Source of the DNA: JBLIOB01 sp047639575
GTDB taxonomy: Bacteria > Bacteroidota > Bacteroidia > Flavobacteriales_D > Parvicellaceae
Assembly: GCA_047639575.1 (NCBI GenBank)
Contig: JBLIOB010000014.1
Span: 1 to 30,717 of the forward strand
Length of the DNA: 30,717 nt
Reading direction: 5' to 3'
How positions within the stretch are numbered: position 1 is the stretch's first letter; the number at the start of each line of letters is the position of its first letter. A model generated the notes under the pieces. That model was not told the origin of the DNA, ran no database searches, and saw only the letters and a list, made by a program, of their open reading frames with translations. This document shows positions 16,907 through 24,846 of the stretch, one piece after another. Position numbers and translations under genes: made by a program.

Positions 16907-19239
16907 AGACAAAGTACAATCTTGCCCCAGGCCGAGGAATGATGAATCAAACTGCATTTGATTTGAGAATGGATTATGTAAAGTCGTTGGTTGATGATAT
17001 AGAACCAGTTTTGCAATCAGAGTCAATTGCTTTATCAAAAGTGCAGAACAACATAGAGAGTTTTATTGGAACTGTTGAAATTCCTTTAGGCTTAATTGGC
17101 CCATTGCTTTATAGCCAAAAAGGGGAAGAATCAGAATGGGTTCATACGGCTGTTGCCACAACGGAAGGAGCTTTAGTAGCCAGCATGAATCGTGGAGCAA
17201 AAGCTATCAGTCAGTGTGGAGGGTTTAAAGCGCATGTGATTCATCAGAAAATGCTCCGGGCGCCAACTTTTGCCTTTGCCTCGTTGGATGAATCATTAGC
17301 ATTCAATAGTTGGATAGAGTCGAAGTACGATACCATTAAAAAGGTAACCAAAGAACATTCTAACCATGCTGACTTAATTGAGATTAAAAAAGTGGTAGTT
17401 GGAAAAGTAGTTCATCTTAAATTTATTTATTCCACCTGCGATGCATCCGGTCAGAACATGACAACATCTTGTACCTGGCAAGCTTGCTTATGGATTCAAG
17501 ACCAATTTCAGCTAGAAACGGATATCGAAATTGAAACGTTTGTACTTGATGGGAATGGTTCATCGGATAAAAAAGTGTCCTATTATTCCATGCAAAATGG
17601 AAGAGGAACCAGCGTTATATCAGAATGTCTCTTGACCAACGAAGTGATAGAGAACACACTAAGAACAACAGCTGAAGATATGGCCCGCTCCTTCAATTAT
17701 TCTATGGCAATAAGTAAGATAGACGGGATGATTGGCTATAATATTAATGTAGCAAACGCTATCGCTGGAATATTTGCTTCTACCGGTCAGGATTTGGCTT
17801 GCATACATGAATCTTCGGTAGCCATTTTTCAGATGGAAAAGACGGAAGAAGGTTTATATACATCTCTTTCTCTTCCAAGTTTAGTTATTGGAACCGTAGG
17901 GGGAGGAACCCACCTTCCTGTTTCATCGAAAGTCCTAGAATTAATGGACTGCAAAGGGAATGGTAAAGCAGCCAGATTCGCAAAGTTAATCGCTGGGTTT
18001 GCACTTTCTCTAGAACTTTCTACTCACGCTGCAATTGCTAGTGGCCAGTTTGCAAGAGCTCACCAAAAACTGGGAAGAAATAAACCTGTTAAATGGTTTT
18101 TGAAATCAGAACTTGATGTTCAATTTTTCAATGAAAATCTACTCGATAAGTCTCAAGTTGTAAAAGCCATTAACATCCATCAAGATGAAAAACTAGACAA
18201 TGGGATTTTAACTCAGTTAGCAGCGAAAGCATCTAAAAAAGCAATTGGATTTGTACAAACAGATTTGCAGTTTGAGAATGAGACCCAAATTCCCTTATTA
18301 GTAAAGAGTAAGGCACTTGGTAATGAGGTAATAGAAGGATTGCACTATATGGCGAGCAATCTAAGTGCTCAGTTAGCAGATTCAATTTTAAAGCATAAGC
18401 ATAGCCTCGAGTATCGAAACTCTCATTTAACTGAGATTGAAATTTACAAAGCACTTTCTAATATTGATTACGCATTCATTCCAAAATATTATGGCAGTAA
18501 AATCGACACAGAAAGAGAAATGTATCTCTTTTTCATCGAGCGATTGAATGCAAAAGAAATGAAGCTTTTTAATTCCCAGAACGATCCTAGTCTTTGGAAT
18601 CAGGAGACCATTTTAAATTGCATTAAAGCAATTCATCAAGTTCATGCGGAGTATGTAAAAAATCAATTTAATAGCCAAATCCCTTCCTTAACTGATTTTA
18701 ATGCGCTTGACTCGATAGAATTATATCAGACGTTTATTCATGTCAACCGGAAAGATTATAGTTATTTGAACTTAGATGACCATTTTGATTATTTGAACGA
18801 AGTGCTAAACAAGTGGCGCGAAAGCGGCATTCAGTTTGTTGGACAAAGAACATTAATACATAACGATTTTAATCCAAGGAATGTAGCAGTTAGAGCGAAC
18901 GGAGATGCATGTATTTATGATTGGGAATTGGCGACAATTAATGTTCCACAACGTGATATTTTTGAGTTCTTATCATTTACTTTAGAAGAGAATTTCTCTG
19001 AGGAAAGTTTTTGGTCAACCCTAAGATTTCATCATCAATTGTCCCAAGAGATTAATGGTGAGACATATTCATGGAAAGATTATTTACAAGATTTCGAAAC
19101 AGGCGGAGAAGACTTTTTACTGACGAGAGTTTGTTTTTATATGGCAGGCAGCACTTTGGTGAATTACTCATTTATTGAACGCGTTTTTAAAACATCTTTC
19201 TTGATGATTAATAGATTAAAAAAGGCACCTGTTGAGTAA
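16903..19239 (+). CDS. HMG-CoA reductase fused to an APH/choline-kinase-like phosphotransferase
   Basis: Two-domain protein of 778 residues. Residues 1 to about 405 are a class I HMG-CoA reductase-like domain: VEIPLGLIGPLL (58-69), TTEGALVASMNRGAKAI with catalytic E88, DASGQNM (180-186), the cis-loop lysine in SSDKKVSYY (K223), STGQD with D297, IGTVGGGTHLP and the C-terminal histidine H387. All four catalytic positions (E, K, D, H) are kept. Residues about 440-778 are a kinase of the aminoglycoside phosphotransferase/choline kinase fold, with the ATP-lobe lysine near 468 (LLVKSK), the helix glutamate in LTEIEIYK, the catalytic loop H653-N-D655-FNPR-N660 and the metal aspartate in IYDWE (D673). 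Typical bacterial HMG-CoA reductases lack this partner. The fusion suggests that a reduced alcohol is phosphorylated directly. Starts at an ATGA overlap with the PlsC-like gene. Confidence 0.9.
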   Translation: MKTKYNLAPGRGMMNQTAFDLRMDYVKSLVDDIEPVLQSESIALSKVQNNIESFIGTVEIPLGLIGPLLYSQKGEESEWVHTAVATTEGALVASMNRGAKAISQCGGFKAHVIHQKMLRAPTFAFASLDESLAFNSWIESKYDTIKKVTKEHSNHADLIEIKKVVVGKVVHLKFIYSTCDASGQNMTTSCTWQACLWIQDQFQLETDIEIETFVLDGNGSSDKKVSYYSMQNGRGTSVISECLLTNEVIENTLRTTAEDMARSFNYSMAISKIDGMIGYNINVANAIAGIFASTGQDLACIHESSVAIFQMEKTEEGLYTSLSLPSLVIGTVGGGTHLPVSSKVLELMDCKGNGKAARFAKLIAGFALSLELSTHAAIASGQFARAHQKLGRNKPVKWFLKSELDVQFFNENLLDKSQVVKAINIHQDEKLDNGILTQLAAKASKKAIGFVQTDLQFENETQIPLLVKSKALGNEVIEGLHYMASNLSAQLADSILKHKHSLEYRNSHLTEIEIYKALSNIDYAFIPKYYGSKIDTEREMYLFFIERLNAKEMKLFNSQNDPSLWNQETILNCIKAIHQVHAEYVKNQFNSQIPSLTDFNALDSIELYQTFIHVNRKDYSYLNLDDHFDYLNEVLNKWRESGIQFVGQRTLIHNDFNPRNVAVRANGDACIYDWELATINVPQRDIFEFLSFTLEENFSEESFWSTLRFHHQLSQEINGETYSWKDYLQDFETGGEDFLLTRVCFYMAGSTLVNYSFIERVFKTSFLMINRLKKAPVE

Positions 19240-19756
19240 TATAGAGATACATATATTTCTTTTTCTTTTACCCATGGTATTGGCCAATACGTTTCACATT
19301 GTGGTGGTTAAGAAAAATTGGCTTGCGTTTTTGAATGTACCTTTATCGGTAATATATTTTGGAAAAAATAAAACGTTAAGAGGGTTTGTTGTTCTTCCAT
19401 TTTTTAGCGGTACACTAGTCCTGTTATTTAGTCAACTTTTCGGTCCTTTTGTGGTCGACTTGATATCTGATTTTTTAATTGGTGTTGGCTTAGGAATATG
19501 TTACTTGCTTTCTGAATTACCAAACTCTTTTGTAAAACGGAAATTGGGTATTGGCAATGGTGAACATTCCAAAAAGTACAAGACGGTTCAAATGTTAATT
19601 GACAAAGCTGATTCGTTGGTTGGCATGTTGATCTTTTATTATTTCGTGACTGAATTTAATTTATTAGAAGTCTTTCTCTTGTTTTTCTTGGCCCTTGCGA
19701 TCAGTTTATCTGTTTCCTTTATTCTTCATTCAACTAAGATTAAAAAATCATTTTGA
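19232..19756 (+). CDS. CDP-archaeol synthase (CarS/DUF46)-like CTP transferase
   Basis: Integral-membrane protein of 174 residues with about five hydrophobic segments. The CarS/DUF46 signatures are present in order: FGKNKTLRGF (43-52; the family has FGDGKTWRG), SELPNSFVKRKLGI (94-107) and a D-x-x-D-S pattern (DKADS, 124-128) before a transmembrane helix. Archaeal CarS activates di-geranylgeranyl glyceryl phosphate with CTP, and bacterial relatives are generally uncharacterised. It probably couples CTP to a lipid phosphate made by the neighbouring kinases. TTG start overlapping the fused reductase-kinase by eight bases, and its own stop overlaps the dikinase start by three bases. Confidence 0.75.
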   Translation: MSNIEIHIFLFLLPMVLANTFHIVVVKKNWLAFLNVPLSVIYFGKNKTLRGFVVLPFFSGTLVLLFSQLFGPFVVDLISDFLIGVGLGICYLLSELPNSFVKRKLGIGNGEHSKKYKTVQMLIDKADSLVGMLIFYYFVTEFNLLEVFLLFFLALAISLSVSFILHSTKIKKSF

Positions 19757-22179
19757 CGTATTTGGGAACGATAGATAACAGATTAGAATCTGAGGAGTTT
19801 GGTGGTAAAGCGGCTGGCCTCTCGAGGTTAAGAGAATTTGGCGTAGAAGTTCCTCCAGCATTGGCAATTTCAAAAAGTGTATTCAAACATTTTCAAGAGC
19901 ACAAGGAAATGCCAAAGTCCTTTTTGGTCGAGTTGGAATCAAAATTAGAAGAACTTAAAAGTGATGAGCTGATCGTACGAAGTTCTGCTATTGGGGAAGA
20001 TTCGGATAGTCATTCATTTGCGGGTCAATTAGATTCTTTTGTTGTTCAGAACTCAATAGAAGCGGTTCGAGCCGCAATTTTTAAATGTTGGGAAAGCCTA
20101 GAAAACGATCGGGTTTTGGCTTATCAGAAAGTTTCTGGAAAAGTTCTTTCTGAAATGGGTGTGGTGGTGCAAGAGTTTCTTGATGCCGATTATGCTGGAG
20201 TAACGTTCACTCAATCCCCCGTTGACAGGGATTCTATTTACACGGAATATGTAAGAGGTGCAGGAGAACAATTGGTTTCTGGTAAAGTGAGCCCTAAGAA
20301 TTTTTCAACTACCAGAGCCGGGAAACTTCAATTGGAATTACCTTTTAACGCCAATGAATTGGTTCAACAGTCTTTAAGATTAAAGGATCAATATGAATGC
20401 CATTTAGACATAGAATGGGTGTCGAAAAAGGGGCAAATATATTTCGTGCAAGCAAGACCAATTACGGTTGACGTAAAGTCCAAAGTTCATTGGACGAATA
20501 CGAACCTGAATGAGAATTATCCTGATCCAATATCTCCTTTGCTTTATTCAATAGCCAGAGATTCTTACTATCATTATTTTAAAAATATGGCGGGTTTATT
20601 ACAGATTCATTCGACCACAATTCGCGAACTAGAATTTGATTTTAGTAATTCGGTTGGAATCTGGGCAAACCGTATTTATTACAACATGACGAGTATCCAT
20701 AACATCTTGTCTTCTTCGCCTTTGAAAAATTATTTTAAAGATGCTTTCAATCAGTTTGTAGGTTACAATGATAAAGATGTTGCTTCAGTTTTACGTTCAA
20801 AAAAGACCTCCCTACTTCGCTTAATAAGTCGTTTAATTGGCTTGAATTTCAAGCTTGAAAGTCACGTCAAAGAAATTGAGAATAAAGTCTCGAACTTTTC
20901 TCGAAAGGTTGATTTTGCGGAGGGAATAGAGGAATATAGCTCATTATATTATGAGTTTTTAGATTTAAGGTTTAATCAGTGGTACCATGCAAGCCTTGCT
21001 GATTTTTTCTCAATGATTCATTATAAGTTGTTGGGCAAATTCACAAAGAAATATTACGGGGATCAGAGCGTTGGCGTACACAATGTGTTGATTCAAGCCA
21101 TCCCAGGGTTGATGAGTAGTGAGCCATTAAACGACACATGGGATCTAACTAAACTGATTGAACAGGCTCCCAGAGGCCGAGAATTATTTTTAAATAATAA
21201 TTCAAAAACTGTACTTGAAACAATTCAGCAAGACGAAGCTTGGGAGAAAGTCAATAGTTCGTTGGAAGACTATCTAAATAAATGGGGTTTCAGATGTTCA
21301 GGCGAATTAATGTTTTTCAAGAAAAACTACATTGAAGAGCCAGAACGGTTTATTGAATTGCTTCAAAGTTACATGAAGAATTCTGCTCAGGACCCAAGAG
21401 AAGTCATCGAGAAAAAGGCCAGAGAAAGAAAAATTGCCACCCGTAAATTTGCGGGTAAAATATTTTTGAAAAGACATATTTTGCTGCCTTGGTCGCTGTT
21501 TGATGTAGGGAGATTGTACTTAATAGCTAAACTTTGTAAGCAAGCAATATCTAGCCGAGAACGGGTTCGCTATAAGCAAGCGGAGATGTACTATAAGTTT
21601 AAAGTGGTTACGAACGAAATTGGAAAGCATGCTGTAGATAAAGGTGTTCTGGAGCAGGCTAAAGACATTCTTTACTTGGATTATAAGGAGATTGGAGAAC
21701 TCACTTCCTCTTCGAATATGTTTGGCATGGCTGAATTAATTAAAGAAAGGAAACTGTCGTTTGCTGAAGAATCTAACAAGGAATTCCCTCAACATTTTGC
21801 AACCAATTTTGGTGAAAGACCAGACCATATTGAGAAGGAAATCACCCTAGTAGAAGGAGCAACTGAATTTGAAGGGTTAGCAGCTAGTGGAGGTAGGGTA
21901 AAGGCAAGAGTAAAAGTTCTAGAATCTGTATTAGAAGGAGAGAAATTGAATAAAGGTGATATTCTAGTTACTAAACAAACTGATCCAGGCTGGGCAATGG
22001 TTTTTCCAATAATAGGAGGATTGATAGTCGAGCGCGGAGGAGCATTGTCACACGGAGCCATTGTAGCTAGAGAATTCGGTATTCCGGCTGTTATAGGAAT
22101 TGATAACATCACGAAATTATTGAAAGACAATGATGAGGTAATCTTAGATGGAGATCTAGGAAAAGTTCAAATATTATAG
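19753..22179 (+). CDS. PEP-synthase/rifampin-phosphotransferase-like dikinase
   Basis: Protein of 808 residues with dikinase architecture. The N-terminal ATP-binding domain (about 1-235) has FGGKAAGLSRL, IVRSSAIGEDSDSHSFAGQLDSF and the closing VQARPIT. A long middle domain opens with WTNTNLNENYPDPISPLLYS, the pattern seen at the substrate-binding domain of rifampin phosphotransferases. The C-terminal swivelling domain carries the phosphohistidine in GGALSHGAIVAREFGIPAVIG (H767). True PEP synthase would have a TIM-barrel PEP/pyruvate domain at the C-terminus, which is absent. The enzyme should therefore transfer a phosphate from ATP through the histidine onto a small molecule, not make PEP. 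The substrate is unknown, and operon context points to a lipid alcohol. TTG start overlapping the CarS-like stop. Confidence 0.85.
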   Translation: MTYLGTIDNRLESEEFGGKAAGLSRLREFGVEVPPALAISKSVFKHFQEHKEMPKSFLVELESKLEELKSDELIVRSSAIGEDSDSHSFAGQLDSFVVQNSIEAVRAAIFKCWESLENDRVLAYQKVSGKVLSEMGVVVQEFLDADYAGVTFTQSPVDRDSIYTEYVRGAGEQLVSGKVSPKNFSTTRAGKLQLELPFNANELVQQSLRLKDQYECHLDIEWVSKKGQIYFVQARPITVDVKSKVHWTNTNLNENYPDPISPLLYSIARDSYYHYFKNMAGLLQIHSTTIRELEFDFSNSVGIWANRIYYNMTSIHNILSSSPLKNYFKDAFNQFVGYNDKDVASVLRSKKTSLLRLISRLIGLNFKLESHVKEIENKVSNFSRKVDFAEGIEEYSSLYYEFLDLRFNQWYHASLADFFSMIHYKLLGKFTKKYYGDQSVGVHNVLIQAIPGLMSSEPLNDTWDLTKLIEQAPRGRELFLNNNSKTVLETIQQDEAWEKVNSSLEDYLNKWGFRCSGELMFFKKNYIEEPERFIELLQSYMKNSAQDPREVIEKKARERKIATRKFAGKIFLKRHILLPWSLFDVGRLYLIAKLCKQAISSRERVRYKQAEMYYKFKVVTNEIGKHAVDKGVLEQAKDILYLDYKEIGELTSSSNMFGMAELIKERKLSFAEESNKEFPQHFATNFGERPDHIEKEITLVEGATEFEGLAASGGRVKARVKVLESVLEGEKLNKGDILVTKQTDPGWAMVFPIIGGLIVERGGALSHGAIVAREFGIPAVIGIDNITKLLKDNDEVILDGDLGKVQIL

Positions 22180-22182
22180 CAG

Positions 22183-22908
22183 ATGATATTTACTTACTTA
22201 ATAAATAGAAGTGGGCTAGTAAGATTTATTTTGCTCTCAGTTGTCTTTTCATTATTGATATACAAACCGAGCTCTTCTGCACAAGAATGGGTAACAGGTA
22301 TATGCTTTTTACTTGGCTCATTCCTGGTTTTTAGAATCATTGATGATCTTGGGTCAGTTCGTTTAGATCGGATTAATCATCCTGATAGAACCTATTTGAA
22401 TAAAGGTAATTTTTCAAAAATGGTTATGTTCGGATCCATCGTCTTGGCGGTTTATTTAACTACGATCAATTTTCTTTTTTCTGAACAGGTAGTGTTGGCA
22501 GTTGGGTTGCTTTCGCTTGGATCAATTCTCTCTTATTTATTGGTAGGGAAAAGCAAAGTTCTGCTAGCAATAATTCCTTTGTTAAAGTACCCTGTGCTGC
22601 TTTGGTGCCTCATGGGGTTCCCAATAGACGTCTCGCATTTATTAGTAGCAGGCTCGTCTTTTTTTATTATTGGGTCTCATGAGTTAATTGAGAAGATGAA
22701 TAAAAAGGGATTCGTATGGCTTACCATCGGGAGTCTTTTGGTCGCAGGTATTATGGTTTTTCCACCTTGGGAAGTATTAGTAAACAGTTCTTTCTGCCTG
22801 ACTTTAACGATTCTGATTCCATTAATTAAGAAATGGAAACTGACAATTTATGTTCCCGCACTTTATTTTCCAGTAACCTATTTCATTTTATCCAACATTA
22901 TAATATGA
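22183..22908 (+). CDS. short UbiA-like membrane protein
   Basis: Polytopic membrane protein of 241 residues with about seven to nine hydrophobic segments. The first UbiA-type aspartate motif can be recognised: FRIIDDLGSVRLDRINHPDR (50-69), with Asp54, Asp55, Asp62 and Asp68 and the NHPDR signature seen in many prenyltransferases. The classical second D-x-x-x-D motif is not present. The nearest counterpart is SHELIEKM (165-172). This fits a divergent UbiA family member that transfers a prenyl or similar chain, or one with altered chemistry. It starts four bases after the dikinase stop, and its own stop overlaps the methyltransferase start (ATGA). Confidence 0.6.
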   Translation: MIFTYLINRSGLVRFILLSVVFSLLIYKPSSSAQEWVTGICFLLGSFLVFRIIDDLGSVRLDRINHPDRTYLNKGNFSKMVMFGSIVLAVYLTTINFLFSEQVVLAVGLLSLGSILSYLLVGKSKVLLAIIPLLKYPVLLWCLMGFPIDVSHLLVAGSSFFIIGSHELIEKMNKKGFVWLTIGSLLVAGIMVFPPWEVLVNSSFCLTLTILIPLIKKWKLTIYVPALYFPVTYFILSNIII

Positions 22909-23888
22909 GCGATCTATTTTTAAAACCAGTAAAGAATCCAGATAGTTATCTTTTTGAAAAGGTAAACTGTTACAATTGTGGTTCAGACGACTATTCGTTT
23001 TTTCTAATTGGAGAAGAAGATTTGACTGGAAAAGAAGGGGAGTTTCAATACGTCAAATGCGATAAATGTGAACTCGTTTATCAAAACCCTAGAATTGCTG
23101 GGGAGCAAATTAAAGACTTTTATGATGGCGAGTATATTGCACATCGTAAAAAGCAAAGCTGGGGAATGTTAACGCCATTATATGAATGGGCCATGAACAA
23201 ACATGACCGTGAAAAAGATAAAATAGTTCAGAAGCATGTGGAGCTTAATGAAAAAACTGAGATAATAGATATTGGATGTGCGGTAGGAACATTCCTTTTA
23301 CATCTTGAGAACAAGTACCAATGCAAAATTAGCGGAGTTGATTTTAAAGAAGGACTGGATTATCCAGGGTTCGATAAAATCGAGTTTTACAATGGTTTAT
23401 TTTACGAGCAAAAGATAGAATCTAAACGGTACGATTGCGTAACGATGTGGCATTTCTTGGAACATTGCTATGACCCGAATGAGTCATTGCAAATGGCCAA
23501 AAGAGTGTTGAAGGATGACGGTAAATTAATCATAGAAGTTCCAAGACTAGATAGTTTTACTTTTAAATTGTTTGGACGAAAATGGCCCGGAGTTCAGGCT
23601 CCTCAGCATACTGCATTATATGATAAAAAGCGTTTTGTCGCAATGATGGAGAAGAATGGGTTTAAAGTAGTAAAATACAGGTCGTTCGGAGCGTTTCCAC
23701 CGTACTTCTATATTTTCTCAGGAACTTACTTTAAGGTTGTTGGAAAAGGATTAAATCTCAATCGAATTATATTTCCTTATTTCCTGGGTCAACTAATTTT
23801 AACTCCTTTCTTGTTGTTTCAAAAACTGCTTAATTTATCCATGCAGACCGTTGTATGTGAAAAGATTATTGACGAAAAGAAAGCATGA
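22905..23888 (+). CDS. class I SAM-dependent methyltransferase with N-terminal zinc-ribbon-like motif
   Basis: Protein of 327 residues when started at the ATG at 22905, which overlaps the UbiA-like stop by four bases. A longer in-frame start at 22833 would overlap that gene by 76 bases and looks like read-back. The N-terminus has two CxxC pairs (C22/C25 and C52/C55; VKCDKCELVYQNPR), as in Methyltransf_23-type enzymes. Motif I is IIDIGCAVGT (120-129), followed by D146 and the post-motif MWHFLEHCYDP and DDGKLIIEVP. The C-terminus is hydrophobic and may associate with the membrane. Probably methylates an intermediate of the pathway, target unknown. Its stop overlaps the next gene by four bases. 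Confidence 0.85.
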   Translation: MSDLFLKPVKNPDSYLFEKVNCYNCGSDDYSFFLIGEEDLTGKEGEFQYVKCDKCELVYQNPRIAGEQIKDFYDGEYIAHRKKQSWGMLTPLYEWAMNKHDREKDKIVQKHVELNEKTEIIDIGCAVGTFLLHLENKYQCKISGVDFKEGLDYPGFDKIEFYNGLFYEQKIESKRYDCVTMWHFLEHCYDPNESLQMAKRVLKDDGKLIIEVPRLDSFTFKLFGRKWPGVQAPQHTALYDKKRFVAMMEKNGFKVVKYRSFGAFPPYFYIFSGTYFKVVGKGLNLNRIIFPYFLGQLILTPFLLFQKLLNLSMQTVVCEKIIDEKKA

Positions 23889-24823
23889 AAGAGAAACGAA
23901 AAATAGCCAGTTATAAAGCAAGTGATTTACGCGCTTTTCTAGGATTGATCATTCCATTTATAATTGGTTCAATAGCCGGTCTATTAATTATTCAAGAAGC
24001 CTTTCTAATCTATTTGATAGGGGAATTATTGCTATCCTTCTTTTTTCTTCAAACGTTTATATTACTTCATGAATGTGGCCATATGAACTACTTTAAAAGT
24101 AGAAGCCTAAATTATTTCTTCGGCCATTTCTTTGGTTTTTTAACCATGATTCCATATTTCACCTGGAAGCACATGCATTTTCTTCACCATAGATGGACTG
24201 GGTGGAGAGATAAAGATCCAACTACAGAAAAAACAGTAGAACCAAGCGAATCTCCAATAATGAGGGTAGTAGCTAATGTTGCTTGGATCACTTTTTTTCC
24301 AATATTTTATCTGGCGTATAAACTGAGTAACTACTGGAATCTTTCCAAGATTAAGCGGCATGTTAACACAGATAAATTCAAGAAGTCAATGATCCATGTA
24401 ATTTGTTATCTGATAGTTTACATCACATTGGCTGTTCTATTTGGTGGTGTGATTGCCGTCTATGTTCTGCCGGCTTTCGCACTTAGTTTAATATGGAAAG
24501 AACTGGTTATATTAACCCAGCACTCGCATGTAGAAATACCAGTGTCTGAAGGGGAGAATGTAAAACCAATTGCCAATATGGATCAAGTTCCATACACTAG
24601 GAGTTTCCATGTAAATTCCTGGGTAGCCCATTATTTCTTATTCAACTTCAACCTGCACGAGGCCCATCATGCGCACCCAGGTTTACCAGCATATTGGTTA
24701 AGGAAAGTTGAATTGGATGCGCCAAGAGGACCAAAATACTTTACTTGGTTTGTAAAAGCCAAGTCACTAAAAGGAGAAGATTACATTTTTAGAACTTCAA
24801 AGCACACAGGTGAGCACTTTTAA
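23885..24823 (+). CDS. membrane fatty-acid desaturase-like di-iron enzyme (second)
   Basis: Protein of 312 residues with hydrophobic segments near 17-60 and 165-205 and the canonical histidine boxes HECGH (about 63), HMHFLHHRW (about 94), QHSH (about 215) and NLHEAHHAHPGLPAYWL (about 253). The last box resembles hydrocarbon or beta-carotene-type oxygenases as well as acyl desaturases, and it differs from the first desaturase of this operon. Probably introduces a double bond or hydroxyl into a membrane lipid. ATGA overlap with the methyltransferase gene makes it the last gene of the operon. The next gene, on the opposite strand, is 23 bases away. Confidence 0.85.
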   Translation: MKEKRKIASYKASDLRAFLGLIIPFIIGSIAGLLIIQEAFLIYLIGELLLSFFFLQTFILLHECGHMNYFKSRSLNYFFGHFFGFLTMIPYFTWKHMHFLHHRWTGWRDKDPTTEKTVEPSESPIMRVVANVAWITFFPIFYLAYKLSNYWNLSKIKRHVNTDKFKKSMIHVICYLIVYITLAVLFGGVIAVYVLPAFALSLIWKELVILTQHSHVEIPVSEGENVKPIANMDQVPYTRSFHVNSWVAHYFLFNFNLHEAHHAHPGLPAYWLRKVELDAPRGPKYFTWFVKAKSLKGEDYIFRTSKHTGEHF

Positions 24824-24846
24824 AAATCGAAAGATATAAAGAAGTC

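Noticed and set aside
17440..17480. Apparent loss of the HMG-CoA reductase catalytic lysine after DASGQNM
   Set aside because: The catalytic lysine belongs to the later cis-loop, which is intact here as SSDKKVS (K223).
145..19239. dxs plus HMG-CoA reductase as proof that both isoprenoid pathways run
   Set aside because: DXP is also needed for thiamin and, with PdxA encoded here, for pyridoxal phosphate, so dxs alone does not prove the MEP pathway.
21789..22130. 113-codon leftward frame in the dikinase gene
   Set aside because: It overlaps the conserved phosphohistidine domain on the opposite strand. The Pro/Ser/Thr-rich product is typical of an antisense shadow.
22833..22904. Longer N-terminus for the methyltransferase
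   Set aside because: It would overlap the UbiA-like gene by 76 bases. The ATG at 22905 gives a normal ATGA overlap and a sensible protein start.
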